From Cryptococcus deneoformans JEC21 (Eukaryota; Basidiomycota; Tremellomycetes; Tremellales; Cryptococcaceae), in the NCBI RefSeq assembly GCF_000091045.1, contig NC_006679.1:970041-1034040 (forward strand): DNA of 64,000 bases, written 5' to 3'. This document shows, one piece after another, positions 44,316 through 54,300 of this stretch; the first letter of the stretch is position 1, and every line of letters begins with the position of its first letter. The position numbers and the translations under genes are program-made. The notes beneath the pieces were generated by a model, which saw only the letters and a list, made by a program, of their open reading frames with translations, made no database searches and had not been told where the DNA came from.

Positions 44316-45434
44316 TTATCCTTCAACAAATGTGAATCCTTTCACATCTACACCTACATCTCCAACAACTCGCCGGACTTCTAGTGCATTTTTGAGTTTG
44401 AACTCCACTCTGAATCCGTCTTCTCCTGCTTCTTCCAAATATGCTCTCACTCTTTTTGCTTGCTCATACGGGGTTCCTGGTTGAGATAGATGTGAAAAGT
44501 TGATGACGACTTTTTTGGCTGGTGGTGGATACTTTCCCTCTTCCTCATCTTCCCCATCGAACACCGGTATATACACCCCTTCCACTTCTCTGGGAGGTAT
44601 GACCAACTCCAAGGTATCTAATTCCCATTCCCCAGCAAGTTCGTATATTGCTTCTTTTAAAAACCTTTTTACACCTCCTTTCCATCCTTCACCATCTCCT
44701 GCTCCCCCTCCCTTTTCCGCTCCGACTCTGGTTGCTCGTGAGCGGCACCGGGCATCCCCAAGATGGATGATAAGGTGCCTAACGTTCAATGGGATACAAC
44801 AAATGGGCACAGGGTCGAAGATTGGGTAGGGGGAGTGCGAGTCGGCGAGGTAGTACATTAGGTCCCAGCCGATTTCCAGGGTATGGACATTGCCTAGTGG
44901 CCAGGAGTTTGCGGGTGTTATCTGTGGCGGATACGAAGAAGATGAAGATAAAGAAGAATGAAAAGTTTCGAGAATAGGTGAAAGATCAAGGACTTTGACG
45001 TGCGCTGCACAGAGGATGGAGAGAGCCATAGGGTCGAGTAAGGTGATGTGGGTCGTATAACCTAGAGCAACTGATTTTCTCCCTCTTGAAAATTGGTGGG
45101 TAGGGGATGTTATTGGCGGAAGTTGCCATTCGGGAGCAGGGAGGTGTGGGAATGATGGGAGTCTTTTGCGTTTCCCCCCTACACCTCTTCCTCCCTGTTC
45201 CCAACTAGGAGGGGCTGTCAAGAAGCCATAGAAGAATGAGCTGACATTGTTCTCATCGAGGATGACTCGTTCGTAAACAGCAGGAAAGAGTTCCTCGTAT
45301 AGCGATTGGGAGAGCAAAAGACACTTCGCCGGCTGAAGGCGCTGGAGGTGGGCGAGAATACGGGGGAGGAGGGAACGGAGGGAGGAGAATGTGGGTGGAG
45401 AGTGAGACGGGTTTCTTTCAGGAACTTTGGGCAT
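44316..45434 (-). CDS. F-box-like family protein, copy 6
   Basis: Intronless, 372 residues, ATG at 45434. N-terminal signature: LRSLLPRILAHLQRLQPAKC, then LLSQSLYEELFPAVYERVIL at residues about 17-60. VSSFFYGFLTAPPSW and YTTHITLLDPMALSILCAAH, the family's strand/helix pair, follow. WPLGNVHTLEIGWDLMYYLA matches FPHTTNVQIGWPILRFFL of copy 5. It lies alone among conserved housekeeping genes, about 28 kb from the cluster at 3-17 kb. F-box role inferred. Confidence 0.78.
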   Translation of the reverse strand: MPKVPERNPSHSPPTFSSLRSLLPRILAHLQRLQPAKCLLLSQSLYEELFPAVYERVILDENNVSSFFYGFLTAPPSWEQGGRGVGGKRKRLPSFPHLPAPEWQLPPITSPTHQFSRGRKSVALGYTTHITLLDPMALSILCAAHVKVLDLSPILETFHSSLSSSSSYPPQITPANSWPLGNVHTLEIGWDLMYYLADSHSPYPIFDPVPICCIPLNVRHLIIHLGDARCRSRATRVGAEKGGGAGDGEGWKGGVKRFLKEAIYELAGEWELDTLELVIPPREVEGVYIPVFDGEDEEEGKYPPPAKKVVINFSHLSQPGTPYEQAKRVRAYLEEAGEDGFRVEFKLKNALEVRRVVGDVGVDVKGFTFVEG

Positions 45435-46351
45435 TGATATTGACTTGGACGTTGGGTGGTTGATAGTGTAGTGTAGTGGGTAGTAATTTGTTGCTGCTTT
45501 GCTTTTTTAGAGCGAGGTTAGAGTCTAGTAGTAAGCCTGAATGTCTTGCATGAACATGAGCTGTGTGCAAAAGAGCGAATCGCATTATTACAATTAGGGC
45601 CGGCACATATTCACCATCCCTCATCATCGCTGTTCGGATTCCAGAAGATGAGAATGTCTGAGACAATAGAAGTGGTGTGTTTTTCCGTTTTGAAAGTTCG
45701 AATTGGATTCCCCCGTGGCGTGATCGATGCTCATTCATTCACTCGTGCCTGGATGATAAGCGAGCCAGCGTTGTTTGGTTCCTTGGTCCCGCAACTTTGC
45801 GGCATGCTGCATCCAACCCCGTGGTAAAGGCAGACAATACAGACGAATAAACTCGCGCTGGGTAGTGATGGAGCTCCTAACAACTATAGTATACCTTTGT
45901 AGGATCTGATCAGGAAAAGTTATTGACAGATGGAGAGGGAATCATCCAGATACCAAAATATTTTGGAAGACTTAGTGAGAAGAGATAGAAGAGATGCGGA
46001 ACCATCAAATGCTGCAGATACCCCTCCGAAACGTTAGCCCACTGGCAGTGGGATTGCATGGACGAATGCTGCGTACAGAGCAACTTTATACTACCAGCAG
46101 AGGCAAAAAGGAGAAACAAGCCGTAGTGAACACGGACGAAAAGGATAAACTGTTAACAAGCAAGTAACGTAACTAAAGTGCAGTAATAATTACATAATGC
46201 ATTTTGCAATTATGTAATCACTTTGGATGTGCTCTTAAAATGGTGACGTGGAAGCTGGCGTAGCAATGACATCGACGAACTGCTGGCACCAGCGACATTG
46301 GACAAGAATAGCGAGACTCCGACTCTATTCCTTGTATGTCAAGGGCTTACA
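45435..46351. promoter_or_regulatory. Intergenic with HRD3 promoter elements
   Basis: About 0.9 kb between divergent starts. Notable are a 30-bp palindrome at about 46188-46217 with perfect 10-bp arms (ATTACATAAT / ATTATGTAAT) and TGACGTGG at 46244-46251, which matches the core of unfolded-protein-response elements, about 100 bp before the HRD3 ATG. Binding is inference. Confidence 0.5.
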
Positions 46352-49330
46352 ATGCGCATATACCTACCACTGCTGCTCCTGGCAGCCCCCCTTCTGAGAG
46401 CACAAGATGCGTGTGCACCTCTAGAGGACGCGGAACAAATATTAGAATCACTTCAACCGGCTCCGGACGCACATCTACATTCAAAGCTTCCTGACCTGGC
46501 GCCGTTTGGGAATCACGGATGGGCAGACGGTCTCGGGTGGTCTCAGGATGTGAGTGCATGACCAGCATCATGAACTAACATATTACAGGGTCCGTTATCT
46601 ACAACATTGCGTCTTCTCCCACGTGTGTTCTCTGCGATATCCCCGACAAGGCTCCTGTCGCAGACTGCCAAGACGATAGGAAGGAAAGGAAACGCCAAAA
46701 TGTCGAGGTCGAGGAAAGAAAGGGCCGAGAAGGTGTTGGAGCTCGTGCAAGAAGCGGAAGAAGCTGGTTGTGATAAAGTGTGGCGGTTTAGAGCTCGGCT
46801 CCGGATGTTCCCACCCAGAGGCATCAAGCAGGACCTTGCAGCAGCTTATGAAGCGTACAAGAAACATCTCGAGATTGAACCCAGCCCAGAGGCTCAGTTT
46901 ATCCTCGGGGTATTCCACTCCACAGGGCTTGGTGGGATTCCAATTGATCAAGGCAAGGCGTTATTGTACTATACTTTTGCAGCAGCGCAAGGGTATAGGC
47001 CTGCGGCGATGGCGTTGGGGTACAGACATTGGGCGGGGATTGGGGTGAAAGAGGATTGTGGAGTGGCTCTGGAGCATTATTCTCATGCGGCTGATATTTG
47101 CAAGTCTATCCAACCTTTCTTTTTTTGACAAAACATTCGGACTAACATTCTCCGTTTTGCAGCCTATCGACGTTTCCTCGACGGTCCACCTGGCGGTCTC
47201 ACTCTTCCCCTCACGCCTATCCGCCTGTCTGACCGTGTAGGCGGTATCTACGGTCCGCACGCTTCATGGGCGTCAACAGGCGCCAACTCTCTCCGTCCTG
47301 CTATTCGAGCATCTATCGCTTCTGCCCGAGGGGAGACGACCCAAGAGATCCTCGAATATTACCAGTACCATTCCGATCGTGATTCATACATCTACACCGC
47401 CCGCCTCGGCCGGTTATTCTACCATGGCTCTGTCCACTTTTCGGCGAATGGGATATCTTCTGGCGCGGAGAGCGTAGGCGCCATTCCTCAATCGTTTCAT
47501 AAAGCCCGGACATATTTCCTCAAAGTCGCCCGTGTCCTCTGGCCTAGCGATTTCCTCCCCGGTACGACTGACCAGCCTGCCGGGCGTCGCAAATTGACAA
47601 AGGAACAAGAAGATAAAGTCCGTGAAGCCGCAATGATTTCCGCGTCCTTCCTCGGTCGGATGGCTCTCCGCGGGGAGGGGCAGAAAGCGGATTACCAACG
47701 AGCCAAAATGTGGTATGAGCGCGCTGCAGAGTTGGGAGATCGGGAAGCGCTTAATGGGCTGGGTATTTTGTACCGTGACGGTCTCGGTGTACTTGTTGAT
47801 TTGGCAAGGGCGCAAGGTTATTTCCAAGTTGCCGCTGCTGCCTCTTTACCAGAAGCCCAAGTGAACGTCGCGAAACTCTTACTTAACCGCGGGGAATACC
47901 AAGCAGCTCTTCCTTTCCTCGATTCAGCTCTTCGGGGTGGAAATCCGCTCGAGGCATTCCACCTTTCCGCTCAAATCCATACTACCCACGGCCGATCTTC
48001 GAAATCTGCAAGTCTCCCGCCGGCCATGTGTGGTGTAGCTGTAGCATACGAGAAGCTCGTCTCGGAGCGCGGATCGTGGAACGAAGATTACTTGTTAGAA
48101 GCGGATGAGGCGTGGGCGAGAGGGGAGGAAGGGAAAGCGATGATGGGGTGGTATATCGCTGCCGAGATGGGGTACGAGATTGCGCAGAATAATGTGGCGT
48201 TCATGCGCGAAGGAGGGTGGCAGTTTGATGCGGAAAGGGAAGGCGAGTGGGTAATAGGGAAAGGAAAAGCAGAAGAGGGAGATAAGGAGGCGTTGGTATG
48301 GTGGTTGAGAAGCGCGGCGCAGGATAATGTGGATGCAATGGTCAAAGTCGGAGATTACTACTGTTCGTCCATCTATTCCACGTCTTTTATCGTTTCTCTT
48401 CATCGCTGATAACTTGAACAGACTCAAAGCAAGACTACCCCCACGCTCTCGCTCACTACCTCTCTGCATCCGAGACCCAGCAATCTCCAATGGCATACTG
48501 GAATCTTGGTTGGATGTATCAATCCGGTCAAGGTGTAGCGAGAGATTGGCATCTGGCGAAACGCTATTATGACCTAAGCAGAGAGACGGGTGAAGAAGCT
48601 GGTCTGGCAGTTTGGTTCAGTTTGTGGGGTCTTTATCTCCAAAGGTACGCTTCGGTTTTATTCTATTTTATTGTAATTTTACCATGCTTCCCCACTTTTC
48701 TTTCATCTGCCCAGAGCATTATGCTGATCCAGATTGTTCGTTACGTGATGTAGCTGGTGGACACATTTCAGGACTCGCGGCTCTATTTCTGGTTTACCGC
48801 TCTTTGAGCCACCGACACCATCCGATTCCAAACCCCTCGGGACATGGTCCCGCCTCAAGTCCCTTTTTACCTCACCTTTCCAATGGGCAGAACTTGAATT
48901 TGATGAGGACTGGGAAAACAACCTTGAGCCGGAAGGGATCGTTTTGGGTGAAGGTGACATTGAAGGAGGGGGAGGAGCACTTGGAGAAGCTGGAAATGGA
49001 GGCCGGGAAGGGAGGGAGTGGGAGGGAGAGACGATGGGGGAGATGATGGAAGATCTGCTGTTAATAGGGCTGATGTTTGGTATAGGGGGGTTGATGTGGT
49101 TAAGAGCGAGGTGGGCGGCAATGGCTGGTAATGGTGGTAGAGTACAGGGCGACGCCGCGCAGGCGCAAGGGCCGATAGGTGGTGGTGTAGGGTTTGAAGG
49201 TGCAGAGGCATTTGGTGCAGGCTTTGAGACTCCACAACAGCCCGAAAGAGTGCAGCAAGATCGACCGCCCGAGGAAATACAACGGCCGCAAGAGACAGAG
49301 GACGAGGAAAACGAGCGGAGGGAGGAGTGA
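46352..49330 (+). CDS. HRD3: Hrd3/SEL1L ERAD subunit
   Basis: Five exons (46352..46549, 46589..47099, 47163..48362, 48422..48644, 48754..49330) close in frame at 902 residues. Signal peptide MRIYLPLLLLAAPLLRAQDA. SEL1-like repeats are obvious: EAQFILGVFHSTGLGGIPID with QGKALLYYTFAAAQGYRPAA; AKMWYERAAELGDREALNGL; MAYWNLGWMYQSGQGVARDW with HLAKRYYDLS. The Hrd3/SEL1L marker CGVAVAYEKLVSERGSW and GWYIAAEMGYEIAQNNVAFM are present. A C-terminal TM (MEDLLLIGLMFGIGGLMWLR) is followed by an acidic, Gln/Glu-rich cytosolic tail. It recruits misfolded ER-lumenal proteins to the Hrd1 ubiquitin ligase. The second intron uses a GC donor (GCAAGT at 47100). Last intron acceptor has an 18-nt in-frame alternative. 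Confidence 0.9.
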
Positions 49331-49635
49331 TGGATGGGTCGAGGGTGTTGTAGGACTGTCTTCTTTATGAGCTCACGATTTCAAGAGCTTTGCATGTCAC
49401 ATTATCAATTATCACTTGGTTCATTTATGTTTATTAAGGGATTCATGTTCAATTAAGTTGGTCGACTTTGTCATTAACATCACGTCAAACTCTATGCTAC
49501 ATATATCATAAAAGGGTTATCAACATTGTTATGCTTAATAATGCTTTTTTAACGACCACCAGCTTCGTTGGGAAAATCTGCAAACCCCATCCATCCCTCC
49601 TGATATTCCCTCAATGTCTGAAAAGCTGTAATACC
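49331..49635. other. Intergenic between convergent genes
   Basis: 3' flanks only; nothing recognised. Confidence 0.4.
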
Positions 49636-50080
49636 TTACAACAGCCCAATAGTGATATCGCCTTTCACCCTCGCAGTCAAATGCACCTCTACTAGCAAAT
49701 CAAGCGAGATATTGATGCTCAACGAGTGCTTATCGTCTTTGTGTGCACCACCGGGCTGCTCCTCGGGGGTGAGCTCGGAAAGCTCGTTGGGAAGGGGGGT
49801 ACGGTGAGAACGGAGTGGACCGAGAGCGCGGTCACGGGCGGTCTCGGAACGAGGTGGGTTCTTCGGATTGGTTTTGGGCCCAGGAGGGGGGGGCATGTTG
49901 AGTGTGGGTTTGCGACTTTTAGTAAGGGCAGAAGAAGACAGACAAGCGAGTTGGTAAGCTATGATAGCATGACGGAAGGTGAAAATGAGACGAGCTTACC
50001 TGCCTTGGCTAGGGCGTTGCTGCTGGAGTTCCTGTTGAGGCTGCGGCTGCTCTTGCTCAGGCTGCTCCTGCTCCTGCTCT

Positions 50081-50113
<33 letters not shown>

Positions 50114-50268
50114 TCATCTTCCTGAGGCTGTTCCTCTTCCTGCTCCTGTTCCTCTTCCTGAGGCTGTTCCTCTTCCTGCTGCTCCTGCTGAGGTTGTTCC
50201 TCCTCCTGCTGTTCCTGCTGAGGCTTTTTCTTCTGCCCCATGCGTCTAGTCTCCTTTTTTTCAGACAT
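49636..50268 (-). CDS. Glu/Gln-rich small protein with conserved C-terminus
   Basis: Two exons, complement(49636..49915, 50000..50268), give 182 residues. After a basic start (MSEKKETRRMGQKKKPQQ) about 70 residues are EQ/EEEQPQ repeats encoded by CTCCTG-type trinucleotide-like units on the plus strand. A Pro-rich linker (MPPPPGPKTNPKNPP) and the C-terminal motif SLSINISLDLLVEVHLTARV ending KGDITIGLL follow. I recall this amphipathic V/L-E-V-L-A-V-GD-TL-LL ending from many short fungal proteins of unknown function with low-complexity N-termini. The repeat is a candidate site for length polymorphism. Confidence 0.7.
50000..50220. repeat. CTCCTG/CTGCTC simple repeat
   Basis: Compound hexanucleotide repeat, purest at about 50066-50112 (CTCCTGCTCTTGCTCCTGCTC...). 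It encodes the E/Q tract of the minus-strand gene. Confidence 0.8.
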
Positions 50269-51304
50269 GGTGATGATCTATACAGGTGTTTGTTATTAGA
50301 GGCAACGGCGCTCGGAACTGGTAAAAGTGAGTGTTGGTTTATGAATAGAGCAGGGCTCGTTGATGAAAGGGAAAGGGATTATCCTGTCCATTCCACAAGA
50401 TTATATATGATTCTGTAGGCAGATGGCCATATGGGACTTGAACTGAGGTGTGACTACCAAAATACCGTGATAACGTCATAAAAGACAGCTTGTAATGTCG
50501 GACACTCCGTCGTCGTTGTTGAGTCTTCTTCGTAAAAGGGTATGTTTGGTGTCATATCGTCCCTTTTGAGGAATTACATCATTATCCAGGGTACAGCCGT
50601 TAGGCTCCACAACTTACGCAGTAGTTTTTATTGTGATCAGCAATGTTGTTTTAAATTTATACAGTTGCGAAAACACAGGATGACGTTCGTAAGTGCTGCC
50701 GTGCCTGTCGCCCTACGCATGGGGCCGGTTAAAAAAGTATGTAGTTATACATCTGTAGATCTAGACCTCCTGGTTGTCCTTGTTGTTGAACTACAATTGT
50801 TGAATTTTAACTACATTGTAAGTTCAACTACATTGTAAGTTCAACAACAAGGACAAGGCTGTATCGGCGAGAAGATACACCATCCATCAATTTCATCTTC
50901 TGTGTTCCGTATGAAGCCATTCAAGATATTTTAGAACATGTCTTCTGCCATTATTCTTGAAATCTATATGTTTATTAGCCGCATGACGTCATGGGCTAAA
51001 TCAGACCAGAAGGTGCTGTATGATTATGGCACGTCAAGCAAGATAACCTCTATGCCATGATCTTTTGTCTAGAAGACGGAGATTGCTCGAGACATCCTGG
51101 CGAGATTATAGATGACTTGATAATGATATCCGCCGTGAATGACAGAAAATCAAGTTCAGATCATATCTACTTGCATTTTTCGTAAGGCATAAAGAAAAGA
51201 AAAGAAAAGCTAGACGAAAAAAAGACCTTTTTTGGTATCACACACATCTCCCACCCGCATCAAGGAGTAGTTATAACAAGGGATGAGATTCAATGGGACG
51301 GGAT
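50269..51304. other. 1 kb without a gene; contains a hairpin
   Basis: 3' flank of clathrin and promoter of the E/Q-rich gene. The only structure is the inverted repeat at 50774-50856, listed separately. A TCATAAAAGACA-like stretch and a GAAAAGAAAAGAAAAG run (about 51191-51208) are simple sequence. Confidence 0.5.
50774..50856. repeat. Perfect 19-bp inverted repeat with tandem repeat in loop
   Basis: Arms TTGTCCTTGTTGTTGAACT (50774-50792) and its exact reverse complement (50838-50856). The loop holds two tandem copies of the 17-mer AACTACATTGTAAGTTC (50809-50825, 50826-50842), the second overlapping the right arm. Confidence 0.9.
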
Positions 51305-54300
51305 TTAGTAGAACCCAGTGGGTTGAGCCATCATACCTCCATTCGGCATGTTACCCATGAAGGGTGGTCCGCCCCTGAGCATGCAATTTGTCAGGGATGA
51401 ACGAATTTAAAGCTGAATCAACTCACGAAGGTCCGCCAATCATCAATCTCCCACCCAATCCAGACCCCATCAAATTACTTGGCTCATTATCCGGTTCCTT
51501 CTCAGCGGTCTTAGTTCTAAGCTCTTTGACCTCCTTTTCAAGCGCCGCAACCTTGGTAGCTTGATCTCGTTGTTGCTGGAGTTTGTAAGGCATAGAGTAA
51601 TCTGACAAGCCGAATCGCCAAGACTATTCATCCCTGATCAGTGATTGCTAAGAAACAAGTATGGGGTGAAGACGTACCATTTCCTCAACAAAGTCAGCTC
51701 GGACAAACTCGAAGCAGACATAGAGAATAGCAGCGAAAGCATCCTTGTTGCCAATAGAAACAAAGTAGCCTGCAAGCTCCTCACAAACGGCAATGTCTTT
51801 GCTCGCAGCAGCAGTCTCAAGGGCGTCTCGCCATAATCTATCGGCCTTTGAGAGAGAAATAGACTCTTCCCACAAAGAGTTGAGCTAGAACAAATATTAG
51901 CTAATGTCTTGGTTACCCAATCCATGGCAGGGCAACTCACTCGGTAAAGCAAAGCAGCGATTCTCCTAAACTCCAACAACTCGTGCTTCTCCAATCTCTT
52001 CGCCAACTTAATTGCATCGTACTCATCATAAGTCTCCAAACTGCTTCGCAAAGTGACATGATCCTCCTCTTCAATAAGCAGGTCGTTGTAAGCCTCGTTG
52101 ATGACGGCGAGATTGAGCTTTTGGGTGGCGATGAGGTAAGGTTTGGCGAGAGGGAGGTGGTCTTCGGTTTGGAGGATCTTGATAACTCGACTGTGGTCAA
52201 GTCGGGGGGTAAGAGCAGCAAGAAGATCGGGGAGGAGGGTGGGCTGCAGACGTTGGATTAGCATTGATTGTAAAGTCCAATGTAAGATGACTTACTTGTC
52301 GAGCAAGGTAGAAGGACACGGCCCGGTAGGCAATTTCCATATTGGCAACCTTCACAATAACCTTCTTGAATTGATCGTGGTCCCAGTCGGCGAGTCGCTC
52401 CATCATAGCCAAAGAAGCGTTGTCGGGTTCATCTACATCTGCGCATTAGGATTTCCATCCATCTTAAAAGATGTGGGAAACTTACCGTAGACAATGTAGA
52501 GGAAGACAAGCTCGGGCCAGAGGTGAGCCTGTTCTGCGGCCTTGATGACTTTGGGCTGCAACAATGTTAGTACAGGCCGCCTCGTCCTTGAGACAGAAGG
52601 TACGTACAATGTTGACACGCTGCCAGAAGAGCTTCAAGTGCTCCATGACTTTGACCCAATGTTAGCTCGCATTCCCCAATCAATAAGAATACGCACGCTT
52701 CTCGGGTCGGTACTTGGCGTACAAGACACTCAGTTCTGTGAACATGCCCTGTCACACAAGAGTCAGCATGCAAACCACCGCTAGCATGCGAATAAAAAGA
52801 TCTCACCATGTGAGCCCTCTCCAAACCCAAACCGGCCTCCATCAAGGAGATAATCTCGTCAAAGTAGCCATTCCTCTCGTAAAGTGACAACAAAGCAGGA
52901 AGTTCCTCGGCGTGAACCTATATTTCATCAGCATATCACTCTTTGAATCCCTAAGAGAAAAGGAGACATACGACAAGGTTCAAACCACAAATCTGCGCCA
53001 ATCGGAACTCCTTCTTATCCACACAAGCAGCGTTAACCTGCTTCCACACCTGAGTGTTACCAGCCTTCCTAGCTGCGTCAACCGCCGCCTGGTTCTCGCC
53101 CAAGTAGATCAAAGTGGTTGCCAACCTAGCCCAGTTGGAGATGCTTGAGAATAAGAGCTTGGCAGCCTGGTAAAGCTCATCATCGAAACATTTCTCACCA
53201 ACCTGCAAGACGTCGGCAACGTTGGTCATACCGAGGAACTCTTCCATATCGTGCAATCGGTCAGTCTTGGCGTAAGCGTAAGCGAGCTCAGTGTCAATCT
53301 TGGGCTCGCGGGCAGTCTTCCTAGCCATCTGGAGGTATCGCACCAGGTCGTCATGCTTGCCAGCTCGGTTGGCAATCTCAATAACTTCCTCAAAGTTGGA
53401 TGGGTCATCAGCTTTGATGTAAGAGTCGATAGCCTCCTTGACACGCAAACCGTCAAGTTGGGCTTTACCGAGTCTGCTCCAGACAGCGGGCTCGTTGATC
53501 TTGTTGGCATAGGCGAAGCCTCGGTCAATGGAAGCCATATGTTCAACAAGGACGCTCATTGCCTCGGCGTGCATGTCGTGCTTCTGATAAATTGTGAACG
53601 CCTCCTCGTAAAGACCGGCCTCGGTAGCGACCTTGGCGATAGTCTCAACGTCATATCCTGAAAGCTTGTTGATATAACCCATAACTTTGCCTTTGTCGTT
53701 CTTGATAGCGGTGAGGAACATCAAGCTCTGCAAAGAGCGGTTGTCGCTGAAAGGTGATGGCTCAATTATGATCTTTTCGAGCAATTCAAGTAAGGGACCG
53801 TGAAGTTCCATGTGCATGAATGCCTTAACGGTGACGGACACATCATCAGGATCGACACACTCGGGGATGGCAGTGGCAATGATCTGGTCGATAAGGGCAC
53901 GGCGGTGGATAGACTCGGGATTGAGGACTTGTGTCCAGAGGTCAACGTCGCGTCGCTTAACGAGGTATCGAGCCTGATGTTTGTACATCTGGTTCTCGTT
54001 GGTGATATTGATGAGCTCGTCGTCACAGAAGCCCTTGGCATAAGCAATATAGGCGAGATAAGGATCTCGCTTCTCGCAGTACTTGCCGACAATAGCGGGG
54101 TCGTAAAGGTTGTTCTCCTTGAGGAATTTTTCGGGGTTGTTGTTTGAGTCGATAGAGATTTTGGCGATGGCGTTGTAAATCGCGTGGTCGGTAGAACCCT
54201 GCTCAACCTTGTTGTTGAGCCAAGGCAAGATGAGCTTGAGCCTGTTTCGCTTCTCGACTTCATCCACCAAATCGTCAATGGGGAAGGTGCCGGTAACACT

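Noticed and set aside
49726..50418. Leu-rich 230-codon plus-strand frame
   Set aside because: Poly-Leu comes from the antisense of the E/Q repeat; the minus-strand gene has a clean intron and conserved C-terminus.
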